Of a stretch of 24,287 nucleotides of DNA, positions 16,981 to 22,982 are shown piece after piece. Position 1 is the first letter of the stretch; every line of letters starts with the position of its first letter. The stretch covers positions 1-24,287 of the forward strand of contig DASYSA010000688.1 of assembly GCA_036003885.1 (NCBI GenBank), read 5' to 3'. Origin of the DNA: DASYSA01 sp036003885. GTDB lineage: Bacteria; Acidobacteriota; Blastocatellia; UBA7656. Position numbers and translations under genes: made by a program. The notes below the pieces were generated by a model. It worked only from the letters and a program-made list of their open reading frames with translations, was not told where the DNA came from and did no database searches.

Positions 16981-17280
16981 TCACCTGTGCCCGCGCCTCT
17001 GCTCCCCTTTTCGAATGCGCTCGATGTCCGGATCGGTCAAGCGGCCGCGGTCGGAGTGACGTTCTTCTTCCTCACTGGCCCCGCTCGCTCGTCTCAGAAG
17101 GCTCAGCGCACGGTCACGCACCTTCTTGATCTCCTTGCGGCCATCTTCAAATTCAATCTCGACTGCCGCGGAGTCGCCCTCCCCGAGAAGCCGCGACACG
17201 GTTCCATAGAGCACCCCGGATGGTACTGCGAAGGATACCTCGTCGCCCGCTTTGAAAGCTGGTGTTCGCCCTTTATTCAT
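16981..17280 (-). CDS. Small Tudor/SH3-like hypothetical protein
   Basis: A 99-residue protein starting MNKGRTPAFKAGDEVSFAVP. The first 60 residues look like a small SH3/Tudor or KOW-like barrel (GDEVSF, GVLYGTVSRLLG, AVEIEFEDGRKEIKKV), followed by a charged tail rich in R and E that is likely helical or disordered. Such barrels often bind nucleic acid or protein. The start at 17280 has GAGGTG seven bases upstream, and it overlaps the preceding zinc-ribbon gene by four bases (ATGA), a sign of translational coupling. Function unknown. Confidence 0.7.
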   Translation of the reverse strand: MNKGRTPAFKAGDEVSFAVPSGVLYGTVSRLLGEGDSAAVEIEFEDGRKEIKKVRDRALSLLRRASGASEEEERHSDRGRLTDPDIERIRKGEQRRGHR

Positions 17281-17426
17281 TTTGACGCACCTCGATTGCT
17301 TTTTGGTGGCCGCTCCCGCTGACTTTGCATGCGAGCCGTTCCACATTTGGGACAGACCCACTTGCGCTGCTTGTGGTAGCTGCGTTTCCGTTCGACCATT
17401 TTAGCCCGGCATTTCGAACAGGTCAC
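17277..17426 (-). CDS. Tiny zinc-ribbon protein with two CxxC motifs
   Basis: A 49-residue frame starting with GTG at 17426: CSKC at residues 3-6 and CPKC at 25-28, separated by a very basic stretch (RKRSYHKQRK), with a basic tail. Four cysteines in two CxxC knuckles 18 residues apart fit a zinc ribbon, likely nucleic-acid binding. A stop lies two codons before the GTG, so this is the only start that keeps both motifs; the ATG at 17399 would lose the first. The GTG sits in a heptanucleotide array and has no Shine-Dalgarno. The stop overlaps the next gene start (ATGA), and the PLD-like gene ends 10 bases upstream, so re-initiation is likely. Confidence 0.6.
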   Translation of the reverse strand: MTCSKCRAKMVERKRSYHKQRKWVCPKCGTARMQSQRERPPKSNRGASK

Positions 17427-17449
17427 TCGTCACTTGTCACTCGTCACTA
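17422..17449. repeat. Heptanucleotide tandem array (GTCACTC family) at a gene junction
   Basis: Four 7-mers in exact register: GTCACTC, GTCACTT, GTCACTC, GTCACTA. No inverted partner arm is seen nearby. On the minus strand the array encodes the final SDE and TGA stop of the PLD-like gene and the GTG start of the zinc-ribbon gene. Confidence 0.8.
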
Positions 17450-18411
17450 TTTTTACGCCTCGAGTTCTTAATTGCTCTTTTTTCAGCACCAGCCTCATCG
17501 CACGACTCGAGACCGGCCGCGCCCTCGCATGCATTAGTCCAGTCTTCATCAAAAATGCGCTCGATCTTGCGGGCCATCGGATCATCCTGGATTATTATGC
17601 CCACCTCACGTCGGGCGTCCAGGCTTACTTCGCGGAGGTTCTGGCTGCCGATGTAGAAGAGGGAACTGTCCACTATCGCACACTTTGCGTGCAGCTTGTA
17701 GCGTGCAAGCTTTCTCACATGAAAGTTCGGGACCACGTGATCCATACCTGGGTCGCGCCCTATGATCTTGACGTCGCATCCGGCGGCGGCCTTTCGCATG
17801 AGCAACCCCATGACTTGTTGGTCCTCAACCTTCGCATCCAGTATCCGCACGGTGTTCTGCGCAGAACCGAGCAACTCAATCAACTTCTCTCTGCTGTTGT
17901 GAGGACTGATGACCAGCGGCAAGTCCTCCGGCTTGAAGGGCTCTTCATTCCAGTCGGCGTCAAAAAGGCGATTGAGCTCCGTGGTGATCTTTTGATCCCG
18001 TAACAAAATACCGAAGTCGCGGGCGTAATGAAGATTCTTCTGGGTCGGATTGAAAGTGAGTATCAGGGACTGTGCGTCGTCGACCATCAGCACCTTATAG
18101 TGGTAGCGCTTGATATGCTCCTTAGGCGCCTTGGGCGTACGCACAGCGACGCCAAGCTTCTTTAGCTCCTCGACCAGTTTCTTGTTTCGTTGAGTCCAGC
18201 CCTTCGACGCCGGCGCGACCAGGGCCTGCACGCTCACGCCTCGGTTCACTGCGCGGCTCAAGGCGTCGCGGACGATCGGGTCGTCCATTCGGAAGATGGT
18301 CAGCTTGATCGTCTGGCGCGCGCTGTCGATGGCGTCGACGATCGGAAAGAAGCTATCACCGGGCTGAATAATCAAAGATAGATTCTGGGTCTGCTGATAG
18401 GGTTTGATCAT
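17437..18411 (-). CDS. Phospholipase D-like protein with two HKD motifs
   Basis: A 324-residue protein with two PLD-like domains. The first HxKx4D motif is H104, K106, D111 (HYKVLMVD); the second is H241, K243, D248 (HAKCAIVD), followed by the typical GSQNL. Both catalytic sets are intact, so a phosphodiesterase, nuclease or phosphatidyltransferase activity is expected. There is no signal peptide or membrane helix, unlike cardiolipin synthases, so a cytoplasmic nuclease or lipid hydrolase is plausible. It is the first gene of a four-gene minus-strand unit with zinc-ribbon, Tudor-like and VOC proteins. Its last codons (NSDE and stop) fall in a repeat array, so the original C-terminus may have differed. 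Confidence 0.85.
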   Translation of the reverse strand: MIKPYQQTQNLSLIIQPGDSFFPIVDAIDSARQTIKLTIFRMDDPIVRDALSRAVNRGVSVQALVAPASKGWTQRNKKLVEELKKLGVAVRTPKAPKEHIKRYHYKVLMVDDAQSLILTFNPTQKNLHYARDFGILLRDQKITTELNRLFDADWNEEPFKPEDLPLVISPHNSREKLIELLGSAQNTVRILDAKVEDQQVMGLLMRKAAAGCDVKIIGRDPGMDHVVPNFHVRKLARYKLHAKCAIVDSSLFYIGSQNLREVSLDARREVGIIIQDDPMARKIERIFDEDWTNACEGAAGLESCDEAGAEKRAIKNSRRKNSDE

Positions 18412-18483
18412 TCCGCAATCTCAATTAGTGAGCCCGGGCTGTTGGCAAATACTGCGTACGCCTGGCGCCAACATTTAATCACA

Positions 18484-18605
18484 GAAGGGGAGAAGGGGAG
18501 AAGGGGAGAGTGGGAGAATGGGAGAATGGGAGAATGGGAGTCTTCCACTCTCCCCCACTCCCACTTCTCCCCCGCTCCCACTCTCCCACTCTCCCACTCT
18601 TCCTT
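18484..18605. repeat. Inverted octanucleotide array with purine/pyrimidine strand asymmetry
   Basis: The left arm (18484-18539) is seven 8-mers: GAAGGGGA three times, GAGTGGGA, GAATGGGA three times. The right arm (about 18542-18605) is pyrimidine-rich with 8-mers such as GCTCCCAC, TCTCCCAC, TCTCCCAC. The arms are nearly adjacent. Each is almost purely purine or pyrimidine on one strand, so hairpins, cruciforms or triplex structures are conceivable. It lies between the divergent PLD-like gene and mqnC, just upstream of the likely mqnC promoter. Confidence 0.88.
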
Positions 18606-18608
18606 CAC

Positions 18609-18636
18609 TTGCCCGCAACCAGCTTTTCGCTATAAT
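18609..18636 (+). promoter_or_regulatory. Likely promoter of mqnC
   Basis: TTGCCC at 18609-18614 and a perfect TATAAT at 18631-18636 are separated by 16 bp. Transcription would start near 18643, leaving a leader of only about ten nucleotides that contains the GAGG ribosome binding site (18644-18647) of mqnC. Confidence 0.55.
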
Positions 18637-18652
18637 CCCAAGCGAGGTTTCA

Positions 18653-19759
18653 ATGCACAGTATTATCGACAATCCTTCGATTGATGAACTACTGGTTCGG
18701 CTCGATTCAAGCGAGCGGCTTTCGCTGGAAGAATGGAAGACAGTAGAGGACTCCGTCCCTACTGAGGAGCTTGGAAGGCTCGCAGACGCATTGCGGAGGC
18801 GACTTCATCCGGATGATGTAGTGACCTACGTAGTCGACCGCAATGTGAACTATTCGAATGTCTGTGTATCCGTCTGCTCGTTCTGCGCCTTCTATCGCAA
18901 ACCAGGTTCGTCCGAGGGCTACGTGCATGGCTACCAGGAGATATTCGACAAAGTCGAGGAGATGCTCACGCTGGGCGGCAGCGGCGTGCTGATGCAGGGA
19001 GGTCTGCATCCGGATCTGCCTCTGAGCTACTACACCGGACTGCTTCGCGAGTTGAAGTCGAGATACGGTATTCACCTCCATTGCTTCTCGCCGCCTGAGA
19101 TCGATCACCTGGCGAAGATAACCGGACTCGGCGTTGAAGGAGTATTGCGTGAGTTGCAGGAGGCCGGCCTCGATTCGATACCGGGGGGCGGGGGCGAGAT
19201 CCTGGTCGACGAGATTCGACAAAAGCGCCGCACTCATTGCAACACTGAGGAATGGCTCAACGTGATGGACGTAGCTCATACGCTTGGCATCCCCACCACG
19301 GCGACAATGATGTTTGGCTATGGAGAAACGCGAGATCACCGTCTGATGCATTTCGAAAGGCTCCGACAGCTCCAGGAGCGCAACCCCGGCTTCGTCTCGT
19401 TCATTCCCTGGACGCTTCAACCCGACAACACGCCGATCGGCAAACGTTTTCCCGACCGCATACCCGGCAACCAGTACTTGAGATGGCTGGCGATCGGGCG
19501 GCTCTATCTCTCAAACATTCCAAACTTGCAGGTGTCGTGGTTGACCCAGGGTCTGGATGTTGGGCGGGAGGGACTACATTATGGAGCCAACGACATTGGC
19601 AGCACCATGATCGAAGAGAATGTAATCAGTCCAGCCGGGGCTCACCATAAAGCGACAGAGTTAATGCTTCGCGAGGTAATCATTTCCGAAGGCTTCACCC
19701 CGATCAAGCGCAGGGCCGACTACGTCAGGCTCGAAACGCCCGCCATGGAGGAGGCATAA
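18653..19759 (+). CDS. mqnC: Cyclic dehypoxanthinyl futalosine synthase (radical SAM)
   Basis: Closes the ring of dehypoxanthine futalosine in the futalosine pathway of menaquinone synthesis. The 368-residue protein has the radical-SAM cluster cysteines C71, C75 and C78 (CVSVCSFC), then MQGGLHPDLP, a PGGGGEIL loop, and the family-typical GANDIGSTMIEENV and SPAGA segments, which separate it from the sister enzyme MqnE. Length is normal. The ATG at 18653 has GAGG five bases upstream and a TATAAT box close by. The next gene starts 30 bp downstream. Its presence implies menaquinone-based respiration; the other mqn genes are not in this window. Confidence 0.93.
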   Translation: MHSIIDNPSIDELLVRLDSSERLSLEEWKTVEDSVPTEELGRLADALRRRLHPDDVVTYVVDRNVNYSNVCVSVCSFCAFYRKPGSSEGYVHGYQEIFDKVEEMLTLGGSGVLMQGGLHPDLPLSYYTGLLRELKSRYGIHLHCFSPPEIDHLAKITGLGVEGVLRELQEAGLDSIPGGGGEILVDEIRQKRRTHCNTEEWLNVMDVAHTLGIPTTATMMFGYGETRDHRLMHFERLRQLQERNPGFVSFIPWTLQPDNTPIGKRFPDRIPGNQYLRWLAIGRLYLSNIPNLQVSWLTQGLDVGREGLHYGANDIGSTMIEENVISPAGAHHKATELMLREVIISEGFTPIKRRADYVRLETPAMEEA

Positions 19760-19789
19760 GCCTGCCGCTCTGTTCTCAGAACGAAATCA

Positions 19790-21385
19790 ATGGCTAAGCC
19801 GAGCGACGACGAGAATCGCGAAGAGAGATTCAGAAATGATCTCGGTGACATGAGTGTCGAGGAGTTCCGACACTTTGGCCATCAGATTATCGAGTGGATC
19901 GCGGAGTACCTGGCAAACCCCGATCGCTTTCCGGTGCTTTCGCAAGTCGAGCCAGGTCAGATCAAGGCAGCGCTGCCCGCGAGTCCCCCGCGTGAAGGCG
20001 AGGAGATGGATGCCATTTTGGCAGATCTCGATCGCGTGGTTGTGCCCGGCCTCACCCACTGGAACCATCCCTCATTCTTCGCCTACTTTCCAATGAATGC
20101 TTCCATTCCCGGAATATTGGGCGACATTGTCGCGACCGGACTGAATGTCAACGCAATGATGTGGCGGACCTCTCCGGCGGCTACGGAGCTCGAAGAGGTC
20201 ACGCTCGATTGGCTGCGCCAGTTGATAGGTCTCCCCGAGGAGTTCTCGGGCCTCATCTACGATACAGCTTCGATGGCGAGCCTGTGCGCCATCGCCGCCG
20301 CTCGTGAAGCGGTTCCTGGTTTGCGGGTGCGCGAAGAAGGTCTTCACGGCCCAGCCGCGTCAACGCAATCCAAACAGGGACTCGAAGGATCTGACGACAG
20401 TGTGGGCCAGGCGTCGGAGGCAGGCAATCCTTGTTGCCTTCGCATCTACGTGTCGGAGCACGCTCACTCCTCGGTAGAGAAGGCGGCGATTACGCTCGGG
20501 ATTGGCCAGGCAGGTGTGAAGAAGATATCGGCCGACCCGGAGTATCGTATGGATGCTGCTGCGTTGTCTCGCGCGATCGACGAAGATCGCAATGGCGGCT
20601 ATCAACCATTCTGTGTTGTCGCGACCGTGGGCACTACCTCTTCGACCAGCATTGATCCGGTTCCTGAAATAGCGGGGATATGCGAGCGAGAGCGACTCTG
20701 GCTTCACGTCGACGCGGCCTACGGGGGGTCGGCGGCGGTTGTCCCTGAGATGAAGTGGGTAATGGCCGGATGCGAGCGTGCCGATTCGTTCGTGATAAAT
20801 CCGCACAAGTGGTTTTTCGTACCGTTCGATCTGAGCGTCCTCTATTGCCGCCGAATGGATGTGCTCCGTCAGGCATTCAGCCTGGTGCCCGAATACCTTC
20901 GCTCGGCGAACCAGGACCAGGTGACGGACTTCATGGACTATGGACCACAGTTGGGCCGCCGCTTCCGCGCGCTGAAGCTGTGGTTCGCGATGCGCTATTT
21001 TGGTACGGATGGACTTGCCGCGCGGCTTCGCCATCACATCGCTATGGCTCAGGAGTTCGCCGAGTGGGTTGATCACAGCCCGGACTTTGAGCGGTTGGCG
21101 CCGGCGCCGTTCAGCACAGTCTGTTTCCGAGCCCGGCCGGCCGATCTCTCAGCGAACTCTGGCGCTGCTGCCGGGGCGTCAGACATCGAAGCCTATCTTG
21201 ATTCGTTGAATGAGCGATTGCTCGAGGAAGTGAATCGTGAGGGGAAGATGTTCCTATCGCACACCAGGCTTGACGGAAGGTTCACGTTGCGGCTCGCGGT
21301 GGGCCACATTCGCACAACTCGGGATCACGTGAGCCTCGCCTGGAAGCGATTGAATGCAGCACTTGGCCGTCTCAGAGAGCGGTGA
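19790..21385 (+). CDS. PLP-dependent group II decarboxylase (aromatic-L-amino-acid decarboxylase type)
   Basis: A 531-residue cytoplasmic enzyme expected to decarboxylate an amino acid, most likely aromatic. Key residues are visible: the PLP-stacking histidine H226 in EHAHSSVEKA, D308 in HVDAAYGGSA that pairs with the pyridine nitrogen, and the Schiff-base lysine K340 in NPHKWF. HWNHPSFFAYFP near residue 90 is the usual substrate-side motif of this family. An extra segment of about 30 residues around 184-214, rich in S, G and Q, is not expected in the family. The ATG at 19790 has only a weak ribosome binding site and lies 30 bp after mqnC, suggesting co-transcription. Tryptophan, phenylalanine or tyrosine cannot be told apart by sight. 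Confidence 0.88.
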   Translation: MAKPSDDENREERFRNDLGDMSVEEFRHFGHQIIEWIAEYLANPDRFPVLSQVEPGQIKAALPASPPREGEEMDAILADLDRVVVPGLTHWNHPSFFAYFPMNASIPGILGDIVATGLNVNAMMWRTSPAATELEEVTLDWLRQLIGLPEEFSGLIYDTASMASLCAIAAAREAVPGLRVREEGLHGPAASTQSKQGLEGSDDSVGQASEAGNPCCLRIYVSEHAHSSVEKAAITLGIGQAGVKKISADPEYRMDAAALSRAIDEDRNGGYQPFCVVATVGTTSSTSIDPVPEIAGICERERLWLHVDAAYGGSAAVVPEMKWVMAGCERADSFVINPHKWFFVPFDLSVLYCRRMDVLRQAFSLVPEYLRSANQDQVTDFMDYGPQLGRRFRALKLWFAMRYFGTDGLAARLRHHIAMAQEFAEWVDHSPDFERLAPAPFSTVCFRARPADLSANSGAAAGASDIEAYLDSLNERLLEEVNREGKMFLSHTRLDGRFTLRLAVGHIRTTRDHVSLAWKRLNAALGRLRER

Positions 21386-21390
21386 GTCAC

Positions 21391-21801
21391 TCAGGGTGCG
21401 AAGGTGATCGATTCAATCTGTTCCCACTTCACTTCGACCCGGCTGGCTGATCCAAGTTTCACCGAGACCGTGTCCCCCGACAATCCGAACTCCTTGCACT
21501 TCAACTCGCTTCCACCTATCAGCTTGATACGGATAGAGTCGGTGTCGGCAGCCGAGGCCCGGATAGATTCGGCGTCATCCATTGCAACCATCGCGAAGCT
21601 CTTCGGAGCGCCGCCGCTGGTCTCGGTCATCGTCAGGTGGAGTTTGCCGGTCGCTTCATCGCGCAGCAGCGTCCGGCTGCGAATCGTGCTTCCATTCTTC
21701 AAAGTTATGACAAATCCTGTCTGTGAGCCGTCCTGGGCGACGGTCGGATGCGCAAACGCCACCACAAACAGAATCAACGAGAGAGCAATCTTGGTCTTCA
21801 T
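21391..21801 (-). CDS. Small secreted protein of unknown function
   Basis: A 136-residue protein with a clear signal peptide (MKTKIALSLILFVVAFA, cleavage near TVAQ). The mature part is beta-rich, with two similar halves: FVITLKNGSTIRSRTL and IRIKLIGGSELKCKEF, each followed by a strand and a turn. The last stretch is VEVKWEQIESITFAP. No known catalytic motif and no lipobox; a single cysteine remains in the mature part. The start codon overlaps the TAA of the upstream gene by one base (TAATG), so the two are translationally coupled. The decarboxylase gene converges on it with a 5-bp gap. Product not recognised. Confidence 0.75.
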   Translation of the reverse strand: MKTKIALSLILFVVAFAHPTVAQDGSQTGFVITLKNGSTIRSRTLLRDEATGKLHLTMTETSGGAPKSFAMVAMDDAESIRASAADTDSIRIKLIGGSELKCKEFGLSGDTVSVKLGSASRVEVKWEQIESITFAP

Positions 21802-22685
21802 TAGTTCGTGCGCTTCTTTTCGTAAACGGTCTTCAACTGCTTCATGTAGTCGCTGCGATCAACGGCATAGTACACGGCGGCAGGTCCGGAAGCAACTATC
21901 GCTGCGACCGCCTGCTCGAATGCCTCGTATGAGTCTCTAGTCGTTATGCCCTTCGCATCGAAATACCCCACACGCCGCAGCCGTGCAGCAAGTTCCTGTA
22001 GCGTGAGCCTTCCTTCGAAAGTGCGCCCGCCATGCAGGTGCGACCGCGAGAGGACGTGCTGGACAACAAGTATCTCACCGTAGAGAGGCGGCGAGACATA
22101 AAGCCAGCCATTGTCGTAGTCCCAACTGTTCTCGCCCTCGATGGATACCTGTACTCGCCGAACCCCTCCCGCAAGGAGTTCATCCCAATCGGGCAGCGGG
22201 TCGAACCGTTTCACATACTCGATCGCAAGATCCAGGAGCCACGACTCACCATCAAGATTGATCTTCCTCCTCATCCGTTCCAGCCACTCCGAGAAAATCT
22301 GCATCTGGGTGCGCTTGGGTGACCAAAGAGTGAAGCGGTCGGGGCTCTTCTTCAGAGTCGTCCAGAGCTTCTTACGTTCTTTCTCGCACGATGGATAAGC
22401 GTCGATTCGTATTGCGTGAAACTCGGCGAACCAGCGCTTGGGCGCGTGGCAATACGGACAATTGGCTCGGCCCTCCTCATCGAGGAAGTGAGGGCGCGTG
22501 GTTGCCGCCCCGGTGAAATCCGCCTCTTCGGGTACGTGCTTTCTAAGCTCAGAATAGGCGGTGCGTGGAGCCAGTTTCAGTTGTTTGGTGAAGAAATCGA
22601 AAGCGCACTTGAGACAAATCTTGAGAGACGTTCTGGAGATTGCCGATCTTGGAATCGAATCGAAAGTGGTCTCGGTTTTCCTCAT
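21801..22685 (-). CDS. Hypothetical protein with paired CxxC motifs
   Basis: A 294-residue protein, apparently cytoplasmic, not recognised. Two CxxC motifs (C24/C27 in CLKC and C76/C79 in CPYC, followed by H80) suggest a zinc-binding N-terminal module. The middle part is rich in W, R and K. The C-terminal part (about 175-290) contains VSPPLYGEILVVQHVLSRSHLHGG and TLQELAARLRRVGYFDAKG. No signal peptide or membrane segment. The ATG at 22685 has no strong ribosome binding site, and tRNA-Leu ends 68 bases upstream on the same strand, so they may share a transcript. It is coupled by TAATG to the small secreted protein. Confidence 0.75.
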   Translation of the reverse strand: MRKTETTFDSIPRSAISRTSLKICLKCAFDFFTKQLKLAPRTAYSELRKHVPEEADFTGAATTRPHFLDEEGRANCPYCHAPKRWFAEFHAIRIDAYPSCEKERKKLWTTLKKSPDRFTLWSPKRTQMQIFSEWLERMRRKINLDGESWLLDLAIEYVKRFDPLPDWDELLAGGVRRVQVSIEGENSWDYDNGWLYVSPPLYGEILVVQHVLSRSHLHGGRTFEGRLTLQELAARLRRVGYFDAKGITTRDSYEAFEQAVAAIVASGPAAVYYAVDRSDYMKQLKTVYEKKRTN

Positions 22686-22753
22686 AGGCGACGGGAAGTG
22701 ATGCTGAGCCAGGGTAACGTACCTGATAATGCGCTATGCAACTGAACCCGAAA

Positions 22754-22841
22754 TGGTGGGGATGGTGGGAATCGAACCCACACTGGAGGTTATCCAAAAG
22801 GTTTTTGAGACCTTCGCGTCTGCCAATTCCGCCACATCCCC
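22754..22841 (-). tRNA. tRNA-Leu (anticodon CAA)
   Basis: On the minus strand a complete class II tRNA is seen. The acceptor stem is GGGGATG paired with CATCCCC, and the D-arm segment reads GGCGGAATTGGCAGACGC. The anticodon stem AAGGT/ACCTT encloses the loop CTCAAAA, with anticodon CAA at 22807-22805. There is a long variable arm, the T-arm GTGGGTTCGATTCCCAC, discriminator A at 22757, and an encoded CCA at 22756-22754. The long variable arm and CAA anticodon identify leucine, reading UUG. Without the CCA the gene spans 22757-22841. Confidence 0.95.
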
Positions 22842-22954
22842 CGGGTATCGTATACAAAGTCAACCTTGAGCGGAAAAGGATTCTAGCCGTTGATCTCAAG
22901 CCCCGTCAAATAGACAGCGAATCAAACATGAATGGAGGTCGGACGAGGGGCGAT

Positions 22955-22982
22955 TCATTTCGCACTTCGAATTTCGCGTTTC
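22955..22982. repeat. Heptanucleotide array, GCATTTC family, second copy
   Basis: The 7-mers TCATTTC, GCACTTC, GAATTTC and GCGTTTC lie in register and touch the stop codon of the metallophosphoesterase gene. A 22-nt stretch (22956-22977) is identical to 2500-2521 in the first array, 20 kb away, in the same orientation. No inverted partner arm is visible here. Confidence 0.75.

Noticed and set aside
2441..18605. Short repeats considered as CRISPR arrays
   Set aside because: Units are 7-8 nt with no unique spacers, and no cas genes are present.
18518..18652. N-terminal extension of mqnC by 45 codons through the octad array
   Set aside because: The extension would be serine/proline/leucine repeat sequence encoded by the array and spans the TATAAT promoter box; the ATG at 18653 has a good ribosome binding site and gives the normal MqnC length.
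18707..19420. 237-codon minus-strand frame opposite mqnC
   Set aside because: mqnC is clearly real on the plus strand; the antisense frame has no motif or ribosome binding site.
20360..21076. 238-codon minus-strand frame opposite the decarboxylase
   Set aside because: It overlaps the PLP-binding core of a well-supported gene and has no recognisable features.
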